The notes under the pieces: model-generated
Database searches by the model: none
What the model was told of the DNA's origin: nothing
The model's input: only the letters and a program-made list of their open reading frames with translations
Program-made: the position numbers and the translations under genes
Source of the DNA: Gemmatimonadota bacterium
GTDB lineage: Bacteria > Gemmatimonadota > Gemmatimonadetes > Longimicrobiales > Gaopeijiaceae
NCBI GenBank assembly: GCA_029863525.1
Contig: JAOTVL010000023.1
Location: forward strand, 1 to 36,085
Length of the DNA: 36,085 nucleotides
Direction: 5' to 3'
In this document: positions 24,273 through 32,784 of the stretch, in pieces
Layout: every line of letters begins with the position of its first letter
Numbering within the stretch: the stretch's first letter is position 1

Positions 24273-25541
24273 ATGATCACGACAATGCGTCCTTGTCCCG
24301 ACGACGTTCTCATCGTCGGCGCTGGCCTTTCGGGGCTCGCCTGTGCCCGCCGGCTTCACAAACAGGGCGTGCCCGTTCACGTCATCGAAGCGGCCGACCG
24401 GGTGGGCGGGCGAATCCGCACCGACGAGATGGATGGCTTTCGGCTCGATCGCGGCTTTCAGGTCCTCTTGACCGCTTATGAAGAGGTCAGGGCGCAAGTC
24501 GACCTCACCGCATTGGATCCGCGCCCCTTCAAGGCTGGAAGCATCATTTGGACAGGCACCCGGCTCGAGACCCTCGGTGATCCGTACCGGAATCCATCGA
24601 GCGTCATCTCGACCCTGGGAGCGTCCGTCGGATCATTCCTGGACAAGATGAAGGTGGCTTCGCTTCGGCGACGTCTCCTCGCGCGACCGCCCGAGGAGTG
24701 CTTCACCGGACCTGAGCGCTCGACCCAAGAGGAACTCGATGCACTCGGATTCTCGGACGAGTTCATCGACGCCTTCTTCCGGCCCTTTCTCGGTGGCGTC
24801 TTTCTGGAGCGAGGGCTCGAAACGTCCGCCAGTCTCTTCCGATACTACTTCCGATGCTTCTCGGCCGGCCACGCGGTGCTTCCGGCGCGCGGCATGCAAC
24901 GTCTGCCCGAGTCGCTCGCGACGGAATTGGATGCTCGCATCTCGCTGGGGGTCCGAGCGCGCGCGGTGTCGCCAACCACGGTGACGCTCGATGACGGGAC
25001 CGTGCTCGAAGGCCGCCAGGTGGTGCTGGCGACGGATGGTGCTGCGTCGGCTAGACTCCTCGGCGAAGAGGTCCCTTCAACCAAGGCGACCATCACCTCC
25101 TATTACGCGACGTCCGAAGCGCCGACGCACGAGTCGATGCTGATTCTGGACGGCGAGGGTCTCGGACCGGCGAACCACGTCGCCGTCTTGAGCGCCATCT
25201 CTTCGGAGTACGCGCCGGAGGGTCAGCACCTCGTTTCCGTGTCGGGCGTCGACCAGGCGGCCGATGATCCGGAGAGCTTCAGGGTCGAGGCGCCAAAGCA
25301 GCTTCGCGCGTGGTTCGGACCCTCCGTCGACCTCTGGACACACCTGGCGACATATCGCGTGCCTCATGCACTCCCGCGGCATCCGACGGGAAGCCTGGAT
25401 GTCGAAACACCCGTCCGACGGCCCGACGGGCTGGTCGTCGCTGGTGACCACACCGTGTTCGGATCGATCCAAGGCGCACTGCTGTCCGGCCGCCGTGCAG
25501 CCGAGTCCGTGCTCGACTCCGCTCTCCTGTCCACCCGGTGA
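24273..25541 (+). CDS. FAD-dependent amine oxidase/desaturase-like oxidoreductase
   Basis: The 422-residue flavoprotein has an N-terminal dinucleotide-binding fold (VLIVGAGLSGLACARRL, then VIEAADRVGGRIRT) and a C-terminal FAD motif (GLVVAGDHTVFGSIQGALLSGRRAA). This is the protoporphyrinogen oxidase / phytoene desaturase / amine oxidase superfamily, but the sequence does not point to one substrate. It heads a plus-strand operon that diverges from the photolyase operon and is probably expressed with it. No good Shine-Dalgarno precedes ATG 24273; ATG 24285 is an alternative start. Confidence 0.88.
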   Translation: MITTMRPCPDDVLIVGAGLSGLACARRLHKQGVPVHVIEAADRVGGRIRTDEMDGFRLDRGFQVLLTAYEEVRAQVDLTALDPRPFKAGSIIWTGTRLETLGDPYRNPSSVISTLGASVGSFLDKMKVASLRRRLLARPPEECFTGPERSTQEELDALGFSDEFIDAFFRPFLGGVFLERGLETSASLFRYYFRCFSAGHAVLPARGMQRLPESLATELDARISLGVRARAVSPTTVTLDDGTVLEGRQVVLATDGAASARLLGEEVPSTKATITSYYATSEAPTHESMLILDGEGLGPANHVAVLSAISSEYAPEGQHLVSVSGVDQAADDPESFRVEAPKQLRAWFGPSVDLWTHLATYRVPHALPRHPTGSLDVETPVRRPDGLVVAGDHTVFGSIQGALLSGRRAAESVLDSALLSTR

Positions 25542-26047
25542 CGCGTATGTCCGCGGGTCGTGATGCCGACCGGCTCTCGGCCCTCGCCCACGAGACCGGT
25601 GCCGCCGCGTTTCCGGCGGACGCCACGGACTTCGAGGCCGTGGATGGCGTCGTCCACGAGACCGTGGAACGTTACGGGCGACTCGACGGAGTCGTGAACT
25701 GCGTTGGGAGCCTACTCCTCAAGCCGGCCCATCTCACGACGTACGAGGAGTTTTCGTCGACCGTCACCACGAACCTCACCAGCTCCTTCGCGGCAGCCAC
25801 GTACGGGTCGTGGGGGATTCGGGTCAATGCAATCTCGCCCGGGCTGACGGAGACGCCTCTCACGGCTCGCATCACGGGTAACGAGAAAGCCAAAGCTTCG
25901 TCCGAGGCGATGCACGCCTTGGGCCGAATCGGACAGCCGGGCGATGTGGCCTCGGCGATCGAATGGATTCTGTCCGATCGCGCATCCTGGGTCACGGGGC
26001 AGGTGGTCGGAGTCGACGGCGGTCTGGGCCGGGTGCGTTCGGCGTGA
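25538..26047 (+). pseudogene. truncated SDR, lacking cofactor motif and active site
   Basis: The 169-residue frame begins at GTG 25538 (overlapping the previous stop, GTGA) with AGRDADRLSALAHETG. That text corresponds to the end of the second beta-strand of a normal SDR, so the GxxxGxG cofactor site is absent. After NLTSSFAAA it jumps straight to TYGSWGIRVNAISPGL, skipping about 60 residues that would hold the catalytic Ser and YxxxK. The C-terminus, including VTGQVVGVDGG, is intact. The frame is open throughout, so the gene has lost its N-terminus and had an in-frame internal deletion. It cannot be a working SDR. It is still coupled to the next gene by a GTGA overlap. Confidence 0.75.
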
Positions 26048-27012
26048 CATTCCGTGTGGCGGTAGTCGGTGCGGGACTGTCGGGCCTGGTCGCGGCCCGC
26101 CGCCTGCGCGCGGCCGGGGCCCGAGCCACCGTCTTCGACAAGGGCCGACGCCCAGGCGGGCGGGCCAACACCCGAGAGCACGGGCATCGCCGCTACGACC
26201 ACGGGGCGCAATACTTCACAGTACGGGAGCGCGAAGTCGGAGAGATGAGGGACACCTGGCTCGAGCGAGGCCTCGTCGCCGAGTGGAAGGGCCGCTTGGT
26301 TCGACTCGAGGGAAAGACCGCAACCGAGGCCAAACCATCCACTCGATACGTCGCGGTGCCGGGCATGATCGACCTCGCACTCCACCTCGCCGAGGGATTG
26401 GACGTCCAGGTCGGCGTACGGGTGGGGCGAGTCGAACGAATCGGGACCGAATGGTCTCTCGCCGATGTGGACGGAAAGAGGTTGGGCTCGTACGATCGCG
26501 TCGTGATCGCGACACCCGCACCCCAGGCCGTTCCGCTTCTAGAGGGAGCACCAGCGCTCCAACATCGAGCCGCCAGGATGCGCATGGAGCCCAGCTGGGC
26601 GACCATGCTCTCGTTCGACGAGGTCCTCCCGCTGCAGTTCGACGGCGCGTTCGTGGTCGACGGTCCCTTCTCGTGGATCGCGCGCGACTCGAGCAAGCCG
26701 GGGCGCGCCCAGGACGAAGCCTGGGTGGTGCACATGACGCCGGAGTGGACACGGGACTACTGGGACGAACCGCACGATGCGATCCCCGATTACGTTCTGG
26801 GCGCACTCATCGGCAGGTTTGGGGCTCTTCCCGTACCCACGTTCACTCGCTCCCACCGTTGGGGCTACGCCTTGGCATCGGGGGACGCCGACGGCATCCT
26901 CTACGATCCGGACCTCGGCATCGGCGCGTGCGGAGACTGGTGCGTCGGGGGTCGGGTCGAGGGAGCCTTGATGAGTGGACTCGAGATCGCGAGACGAGTG
27001 ATCGGTGACTGA
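26044..27012 (+). CDS. renalase-like FAD/NAD(P)-binding oxidoreductase
   Basis: The start is GTG 26044, overlapping the stop of the SDR remnant, giving 322 residues. The N-terminus has the FAD-binding motif VAVVGAGLSGLVAARRLRAAG and DKGRRPGGRANT, followed by a DHGAQYFTVR motif typical of renalase-type proteins (COG3380). The C-terminus has GIGACGDWCVGGRVEGALMSG, the second FAD motif. Renalases oxidise off-target isomers of NAD(P)H; bacterial members are poorly studied. It overlaps the carbonic anhydrase gene by 8 bases. Confidence 0.88.
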   Translation: MTFRVAVVGAGLSGLVAARRLRAAGARATVFDKGRRPGGRANTREHGHRRYDHGAQYFTVREREVGEMRDTWLERGLVAEWKGRLVRLEGKTATEAKPSTRYVAVPGMIDLALHLAEGLDVQVGVRVGRVERIGTEWSLADVDGKRLGSYDRVVIATPAPQAVPLLEGAPALQHRAARMRMEPSWATMLSFDEVLPLQFDGAFVVDGPFSWIARDSSKPGRAQDEAWVVHMTPEWTRDYWDEPHDAIPDYVLGALIGRFGALPVPTFTRSHRWGYALASGDADGILYDPDLGIGACGDWCVGGRVEGALMSGLEIARRVIGD

Positions 27013-27664
27013 CCGTACACAGACGACGGCGGACGTGTTGGCGCGCCTCCGCGAAGGCAACCGGAGGTTCGCCTCCGGGGACGCGAATCGATTTTCTGTC
27101 GAAGAGGCCGAGCATCGTCGACACCTCGCCGACGGTCAGTACCCGAGCGCCGTGGTCCTGGCGTGCGCCGATTCCCGCGTGCCGCCGACGCTGGTCTTCG
27201 ATCAGGGGCTCGGCGAGCTCTTCATCACGCGTGTCGCCGGGAACGTGGTGACGCCCGAACAGATCGGCAGCGTGGAGTTCGCGGCGTCGCAGCTCGGGAC
27301 ACGCCTGGTCGTGGTCCTCGGCCACTCACGCTGCGGCGCGGTCGAGGCCACGCTGGACGAGATGACGCGACCGAACCCGCAGCTCTCCCCCAACATTCGC
27401 GCCATCACGGACCTGATTCGCCCCGCCGTGGAGCGCGTCGCCAAGGACCCGACACCGCATGCCCTGGCCAGTCTCGACGCCTCGGAGCGCACAGACCTGT
27501 TGGAGCGTTCCGTTCGGGCCAACGTGATGAAAGCCGTGGACGATCTGCTCGCGGGCTCGGAGCTCCTGCAGGGGCTTCAGAGCTCCGGCGAGCTCACCGT
27601 GGTCGCCGCCGAATACTGCCTGGAAACGGGGGCGGTCGACTTCCTGACGTCGACGGCTGCCTAG
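27005..27664 (+). CDS. beta-class carbonic anhydrase
   Basis: The 219-residue enzyme has the full zinc site: Cys54 and Asp56/Arg58 in ACADSR, and His107 and Cys110 in GHSRCG. The RVAGN motif is also present. It interconverts carbon dioxide and bicarbonate. The start GTG 27005 overlaps the flavoprotein gene by 8 bases, so it is the last gene of the plus-strand light-cluster operon. Why it is coupled to flavoproteins is not clear; it may supply bicarbonate when growth or metabolism changes in light. Confidence 0.95.
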   Translation: MTDRTQTTADVLARLREGNRRFASGDANRFSVEEAEHRRHLADGQYPSAVVLACADSRVPPTLVFDQGLGELFITRVAGNVVTPEQIGSVEFAASQLGTRLVVVLGHSRCGAVEATLDEMTRPNPQLSPNIRAITDLIRPAVERVAKDPTPHALASLDASERTDLLERSVRANVMKAVDDLLAGSELLQGLQSSGELTVVAAEYCLETGAVDFLTSTAA

Positions 27665-27699
27665 AAACGGCCGGGCCGATCGAGTCGGTCACACAGATC

Positions 27700-28257
27700 C
27701 TACCAGTCGGGACTCTCGTCCTCGTCGAGCTTCTCCATCGCGGCCCGGAGGCGCTCCGACTCTGCGGCCGAAAGCTCGGAGACCGGCTCGAGAGCGGCGC
27801 GCGTAGCACCACCTCGGGCCACGATTCCGACCATTGCGCCGGCTGCGAGAATCGCCATCGCAGGCAGGAAATACCCCAAGAGGTTGAACCCTTCGGCGGG
27901 TGGCATCATGAGGACCGTGGTGCCGTAGTCGGCGACGAACGATGCCTGGATCGCTTCGACCGATTCGCCGGCTTCGAGCGAGGTGCGAATCCGCTGTGAC
28001 CATCCGGGCGACACACCGCACTGCATCTGGAACTGGCAGGAATGCACGTCCAGCCCGCAGCTGCAATTGCACTTCAGCGCGCTCTCGAGGATCATCAGCT
28101 TCTCGCCGAGCTCACCCTCGTGGAAATGTCCACCGACGGGCGCGGTCGGGTCGTATCCGTCGTGGATCGGCCCCGTCGATTGCCCGTGGGCGAACGAAGG
28201 GACGGCGAGCGCGAGTGCCGCGATGGTCAGTGCGTGAAGCGAGCTACGTGCGATCAT
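27700..28257 (-). CDS. CcmH-like cytochrome c maturation protein with CNCSCG motif
   Basis: The 185-residue protein has a signal peptide (residues 1-26), then a Cys-rich segment (Cys63, 65, 67, 74 and 80), a CcmH-like helical region (IRTSLEAGESVEAIQASFVADYG then TVLMMPPAEGFNLLGYF), one membrane helix at about 125-148, and a short charged tail. The order matches CcmH/CycL, which reduces apocytochrome Cys pairs for haem attachment. Normal CcmH reads LRCxxC; here it reads LKCNCSCGLDVHSCQ, a distinct Cys pattern. It could serve the multihaem cytochromes at 1-6042. A copper- or cluster-binding role for the extra Cys is possible. Confidence 0.8.
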   Translation of the reverse strand: MIARSSLHALTIAALALAVPSFAHGQSTGPIHDGYDPTAPVGGHFHEGELGEKLMILESALKCNCSCGLDVHSCQFQMQCGVSPGWSQRIRTSLEAGESVEAIQASFVADYGTTVLMMPPAEGFNLLGYFLPAMAILAAGAMVGIVARGGATRAALEPVSELSAAESERLRAAMEKLDEDESPDW

Positions 28258-28404
28258 CGATACGTCCTGGATCCCGCGGTCGAGCCGAGGCTCGACATGA
28301 GTGAGACCTCTGATACGGTACGATCTCCCCGTGGTTCCTGAATCCGGGGCTCTACGGACCCTCTTTCCACCACACCCGCGTCGCGCAAAGTGCCCCGCCC
28401 GGCC

Positions 28405-30141
28405 TCAGCGCCCCCCTCCAGCCCTCGTTCCACTCCGCCCGCCGGCTCGGGCGCCCGAATCCGGGCTCCGTGGGTCGGGGGCACCGATCGCCTCCCCGGT
28501 CAGCGGGTCGATACCGATCGAGTTGGCCGAGCCCTGCTGCCCGCCCACCTGAACCGTATGTCCCATCGCCTCGAGCGCCTGGACAGCCTCGGCAGAGGCC
28601 CCGTCGGTCTCGATCCGAACGCGATCCGGAAGCCACTGGTGGTGGATGCGGGGAGCGGCCACGGCCTGCTCGATGCTCATGCCGAAGTCGACCATGTTCA
28701 GAATGAGCTGCAGCGTGGTGTTGATGATGGTCCGTCCGCCGGGCGATCCGACCACCGCGACGAGCTCTCCGTCCTTGGCCACGATACTCGGTGACATCGA
28801 GGAGAGCATTCGCTGCTGGGGGCGAGCCAGATTGGGCTCGGTGCCGATCAGCCCGCTCTCGTTGGTCAAGCCCGGGCCGGCGTTGAAATCCCCCATCTCG
28901 TTGTTGAGCAGGAACCCGGCGCCCGGCACGACGATGCCCGATCCATAGCCCGACTCGAGCGTGTATGTCACGGAGACCGCCAGCCCGTCGGCATCGACGA
29001 CGGAATAATGGGTCGTCTCTGGACTCTCGGGGCGCATCTGCACGTCGGTCGGATGCGAGACCGAAGCGCGCTCCGGATCGATGTTCCGAGCCAGCCAGGT
29101 GGCGTGCTCCTTGCTCGTCAGCCGGTGCACGGGGACGTCCGCGAAATCCGCGTCTGCGAGGTAGATCGCCCGGTCCCGGAAGGCTCGCCGCATGGCTTCG
29201 GCGAGGTAGTGGATGTACTCCGCGCTGTTGTGCCCCATGGCTCCGACGTCGTACGGCTCGAGCATGTTGAGCATCGAAACGATGGCCACCCCACCCGAGC
29301 TCGGCGGTGGCATGGAGATGATGTCGTATCCGCGATAGGTGCCCTGAACCGGCGTGCGCTCCTGGGCGCGGTAAAGGCCGAGATCCTGCTCGGTGATGAT
29401 TCCGCCGCCGCGCCGCATCTCCTCGGCAATCAACCGAGCCGTCTCGCCCGCGTAGAAGCCGTACCACCGATCGTCTCGGATACGCGCGAGCGAGCGTGCG
29501 AGATCGGGCTGACGAAAGGTCTCACCTGCGGCGTAGGGAGTCCCGTTCTTCGAGTAGGCCTGCACGGACGCTTCATATTGTGAGCGCTCGGCGAACCGGC
29601 CGATGGAACCGGCGAGCGCCTCGCTGAGCACAAAGCCATCTTCGGCGAGGCTCACGGCCGGCTGGACGAGGGTCGCCCACTCGGCGTCGCCATAGAGTCG
29701 GTGTGCCTTGTCGAAGCCCGCGACCGTCCCGGGGACGCCCACCGCGAGATGACTGCGATGATGCATCTGCGAGGAGTATTCCCCGTTTTCGTCCAGCCAC
29801 ATCTCAGGATGTGCCGCGAGCGGGGCCTTCTCACGAAAATCGATCGTGGTGGCCTGCCCGCTCGGAAAGCGGATCACCATGAAGCCGCCACCCCCGATGT
29901 TCCCGGCCGTGGGGTGGGTCACCGCCAGCGCGAATCCCGTGGCGATGGCGGCGTCGACCGCGTTTCCGCCCTCGGCGAGCACGCGTGCTCCGGCCTCGCT
30001 GGCGATCCACTGTTGAGACGAGACCACGCCACCGGACGAGCGCACGGCCTCGTGGTTCTGCGCCGAGACGGTTGCCGTAAGAAGCGCGAGCGAGAGGGCG
30101 ACGGCGCCCAGGGCGGATCGAACGGTGGTGATTCGCTGCAT
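28405..30141 (-). CDS. ggt: gamma-glutamyltransferase
   Basis: The 578-residue precursor starts at ATG 30141 in preference to an upstream TTG, because it opens directly into a signal peptide (MQRITTVRSALGAVALSLAL, cleaved near VSA-QN). Family motifs run from GGNAVDAAIATGFALAVTHP and GGGGFMVI to the autocleavage site in TTHYSVVDADG, where the second Thr becomes the N-terminal nucleophile of the small subunit. A GSPGGRTIINTTLQ motif follows. The enzyme transfers or hydrolyses gamma-glutamyl groups of glutathione in the periplasm. The C-terminus ends in a Gly/Arg-rich tail beyond the usual family end. It diverges from the TRAP receptor gene across about 190 bases. Confidence 0.95.
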   Translation of the reverse strand: MQRITTVRSALGAVALSLALLTATVSAQNHEAVRSSGGVVSSQQWIASEAGARVLAEGGNAVDAAIATGFALAVTHPTAGNIGGGGFMVIRFPSGQATTIDFREKAPLAAHPEMWLDENGEYSSQMHHRSHLAVGVPGTVAGFDKAHRLYGDAEWATLVQPAVSLAEDGFVLSEALAGSIGRFAERSQYEASVQAYSKNGTPYAAGETFRQPDLARSLARIRDDRWYGFYAGETARLIAEEMRRGGGIITEQDLGLYRAQERTPVQGTYRGYDIISMPPPSSGGVAIVSMLNMLEPYDVGAMGHNSAEYIHYLAEAMRRAFRDRAIYLADADFADVPVHRLTSKEHATWLARNIDPERASVSHPTDVQMRPESPETTHYSVVDADGLAVSVTYTLESGYGSGIVVPGAGFLLNNEMGDFNAGPGLTNESGLIGTEPNLARPQQRMLSSMSPSIVAKDGELVAVVGSPGGRTIINTTLQLILNMVDFGMSIEQAVAAPRIHHQWLPDRVRIETDGASAEAVQALEAMGHTVQVGGQQGSANSIGIDPLTGEAIGAPDPRSPDSGARAGGRSGTRAGGGR

Positions 30142-30332
30142 CGTGGACTCTGGGTCGAAGGCCAAGCGGGTCTGAGGCCGGAAACATCCGGCATCGTGAG
30201 GGTCCGCGCCAGCCGTGCCACAGATTGCCCGAACGGCGGGCGCGCATTACTTCATTGCCTCCGCCGACATCATTGAACGGGTGGCACGAGTGGGCGCCGC
30301 CGACCCTTTACGACCGGAGCGCTGGACGAGAT

Positions 30333-31457
30333 ATGACGATCAAGAGACGGGACTTCCTCAGGAAAGCCGGGACCGGCGCCGCAGGCGTGGCCGCTCTCGG
30401 AGCCTGCGGAGCGGGAGAGACGGAGAGCGTGGGCGGGAGTGGCTCGGGTATCGACGGCCCGCGCGTCAATTGGCGGCTCGCGACCAGCTTCCCTCCCAGC
30501 CTCGACCTCTTGCACGGCGCAGGCGTCCGCGTGGCGCAGCGGGTGGAGGAGCTGACCGGTGGAAACTTCACGATCCGCGTGTACGCGGCGGGGGAGATCG
30601 TGCCTCCCCTCCAGGTCATGGACGCCGTCATGCAGGGGACGGTGCAGTGCGGCGTGTCACCCGGCTACTACTACATCGGTAAGAATCCGGCGCTGGCCTT
30701 CGATACCGCCATTCCGTTCGGCCTCGACACACGGCAGCAGTATTCGTGGATGATGCACGGCGGCGGGCTCGAGCTCCTGAACGCGATCTACGCCGACTTC
30801 GGGATCATCTCCTTCCCGTGCAACTCGACCGGCGGCCAGATGGGCGGTTGGTTCCGGGAGCCGGTGGGCTCTCTCTCGGAGCTCGCGGGCCTTCGCTTCC
30901 GGATTCCCGGCATCGGGGGCGAGATCATGTCGCGCCTCGGCGTGACCGTGCAAAACCTCGGTGCTCCCGAGATCTACCCGGCGTTGGAGCGCGGCGCGAT
31001 CGACGCCACCGAGTGGGTCGGCCCCCACGACGACGAAAAGCTCGGCTTCTATCAGGTCGCCCGGAACTATTACTACCCAGGGTGGTGGGAGCCGGGCGTA
31101 ACGATGGGCCTACTGATCAGCCTCGATGCGTACAATGAGCTCCCGCCGGCGTACCAAGAGATCCTGCAGGCAGTGTGTGGCGAGACGTTCATCGATCGTC
31201 TTTCGGCCTACGATCACGCGAATCCCTTGGCGCTGCGGCGCCTCGTCAACGACCACGGTGTCGTGCTCCATCAGTACTCCGACGACATCATGGACGCAGC
31301 GTGGCGCGAATCAAACGCGTACTTGGAGGAGCAGTCTTCCGCGGACGCTACGTTTCGGCGCGTGTACGAGTCGTACAGGTCGTTCCGGGACGCATCGTGG
31401 TCGTACGCGCGAGGAAACGAGCTCGCGTACCAGCTTTCCGCGTTCAACCAGGTGTAG
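30333..31457 (+). CDS. TRAP transporter solute receptor (DctP family)
   Basis: The ATG at 30333 gives a 374-residue protein with a twin-arginine signal and lipobox (KRRDFLRKAGTGAAGVAALGAC). The DctP fold is shown by VNWRLATSFPPSLDLLHGA, the LAGLRFRIPG hinge with the conserved Arg, and GAIDATEWVGPHDDEKLGF. The last resembles the 2-oxo-acid-binding TakP subgroup, so a carboxylate ligand is likely. The receptor stands alone; the DctM permease at the window end is on the other strand. Its stop is 3 bases from the convergent methyltransferase stop. Confidence 0.92.
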   Translation: MTIKRRDFLRKAGTGAAGVAALGACGAGETESVGGSGSGIDGPRVNWRLATSFPPSLDLLHGAGVRVAQRVEELTGGNFTIRVYAAGEIVPPLQVMDAVMQGTVQCGVSPGYYYIGKNPALAFDTAIPFGLDTRQQYSWMMHGGGLELLNAIYADFGIISFPCNSTGGQMGGWFREPVGSLSELAGLRFRIPGIGGEIMSRLGVTVQNLGAPEIYPALERGAIDATEWVGPHDDEKLGFYQVARNYYYPGWWEPGVTMGLLISLDAYNELPPAYQEILQAVCGETFIDRLSAYDHANPLALRRLVNDHGVVLHQYSDDIMDAAWRESNAYLEEQSSADATFRRVYESYRSFRDASWSYARGNELAYQLSAFNQV

Positions 31458-31460
31458 CGA

Positions 31461-32123
31461 TCAGCGCTTGCGCAGCAGCGTCAGGCCGTCTCCGATCGGT
31501 ACGAGACTCAGGTCGACCCTGGTGTCGTCGACAACGCTGGCGTTGAATCCGCGAATCGCCTTCGTATCCTCGTCGGTCACGTCCGGGTCAGCGACCTTGC
31601 CGCTCCAGAGCGTGTTGTCGACGGCGATCACGCCACCGGTGCGCACCAGCCTGAGCGACTTCTCGTAATAGTCGTCCAGACCCCGCTTGTCGGCGTCGAT
31701 GAACACGAAGTCGAATGTGCCTTCCATCCCGTCCCGCAGCATATTCTCGAGCGTATCGCTCGCCCGGCCGCCCCGGAAGTGGATCTTGTCGCTCACGCCG
31801 GCTTCGGCCCAATAGCGCATGCCGAACGACGGCCATTCGGCGTCGATGTCGCACGCGATGAGCTCACCGTCATCGGGCAGAGCCTTCGCGATGCACAGGG
31901 CGCTGTACCCGGTGAAGGTGCCGATCTCGAGGGCCTTCCGCGCGCCCAACAAGCCGACCAGGAGGGTCATGAACTGGCCCTGCTCGGGGCTGATCTGCAT
32001 GCGCGCGTTCTCGAGCCGACCCGTCTCCTCCCGCAGCCGGCGAAGAACGGCGTCCTCCCGCAGCGAGACCTCGAGGAAATAGTCGTACAACCGATCGGTT
32101 AGGGGGATCGTCTTGCGTGTCAT
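31461..32123 (-). CDS. SAM-dependent O-methyltransferase (caffeoyl-CoA OMT type)
   Basis: The ATG at 32123 has GGAG 6 bases upstream and overlaps the stop of the glycosylase gene by 4 bases (ATGA). The 220-residue protein has the SAM motif LEIGTFTGYSALCIAKAL, ACDID, the metal-binding FDFVFIDADKRGLDDYYE and AVDNTLWSGKV, the signatures of the cation-dependent methyltransferase family. Substrates are usually catechols or similar hydroxylated compounds. Confidence 0.93.
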   Translation of the reverse strand: MTRKTIPLTDRLYDYFLEVSLREDAVLRRLREETGRLENARMQISPEQGQFMTLLVGLLGARKALEIGTFTGYSALCIAKALPDDGELIACDIDAEWPSFGMRYWAEAGVSDKIHFRGGRASDTLENMLRDGMEGTFDFVFIDADKRGLDDYYEKSLRLVRTGGVIAVDNTLWSGKVADPDVTDEDTKAIRGFNASVVDDTRVDLSLVPIGDGLTLLRKR

Positions 32124-32767
32124 GGGAGCTCCGTCTCGAGTACTCGCCAACAATACCAGGCCACGGCACTCCGCCAAGGCCGATACCGCTCCCCCAGTGG
32201 CTCGAGCTCCCTGGCGGTCGGGGCCGAGTCCAATCCATGGGCCCTGGCGAAGCCGGCGCGCACCCCCAAGTCGCCGACCGGCCACACGTCGGGGCGCCGC
32301 AGCCGGAACATGAGGTACATGCGAGCGGTCCACACGCCCACGCCCCACACCGTCGTGAGGCGTCGGACGACCTCATCGTCGTCTTGCTCGTGGAGGTCGT
32401 CGACGACGACGTCACCGACGTGGATCTTCTCGGCCAGGTCCCGAATCGCCTTCAACTTGTTACGGGACAAACCAGCCGCCCGGAGCTCGTCCTGCGGCGC
32501 GCGGAGCACCGCCTCCGGGCATACGTCACCGTCGAGGGCATCGCAGAAGCGACCGTGAATCGTCGCGGCCGCGTTCCCCGCGAGCTGCTGGTAGCAGATT
32601 GTACGGGCCAGATAGTAGAACGGCTCTTCCGACATCTCGGGCACCAGCACGGGCCCGATCTCCTCGACCCAATTCCCGAACACGGAGTCGGACCGGAGCC
32701 AGTCCGTCGCCTCGCCCCACGCCTCGACGTACACGGGCTCGGATGCGGACATGGGGGCCATGGGCAT
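32120..32767 (-). CDS. DNA-3-methyladenine glycosylase, AlkA-like (HhH-GPD)
   Basis: The 215-residue protein starts near ATG 32767; ATGs at 32761 and 32752 are alternatives. It has the helix-hairpin-helix region LSRNKLKAIRDLAEKI and VWGVGVWTARMYLMF, followed by the catalytic Asp in PVGDLGVRAGFA. It should remove alkylated bases such as 3-methyladenine from DNA. There is no iron-sulfur Cys set, so it is not EndoIII. It lies between the ADOP permease and the methyltransferase and is coupled to the latter. Confidence 0.9.
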   Translation of the reverse strand: MPMAPMSASEPVYVEAWGEATDWLRSDSVFGNWVEEIGPVLVPEMSEEPFYYLARTICYQQLAGNAAATIHGRFCDALDGDVCPEAVLRAPQDELRAAGLSRNKLKAIRDLAEKIHVGDVVVDDLHEQDDDEVVRRLTTVWGVGVWTARMYLMFRLRRPDVWPVGDLGVRAGFARAHGLDSAPTARELEPLGERYRPWRSAVAWYCWRVLETELP

Positions 32768-32784
32768 TCTCTCGCGACGGGCCC

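Noticed and set aside
28279-28296. Perfect inverted repeat GTCGAGCC-GA-GGCTCGAC upstream of the CcmH-like gene
   Set aside because: Real palindrome but no T-run and no clear promoter nearby; too common in GC-rich DNA to call a terminator or operator.
30282-30296. sigma-54-like TGGCACG element before the TRAP receptor gene
   Set aside because: The GG to GC spacing is 9 or 11 bases, not the required 10.
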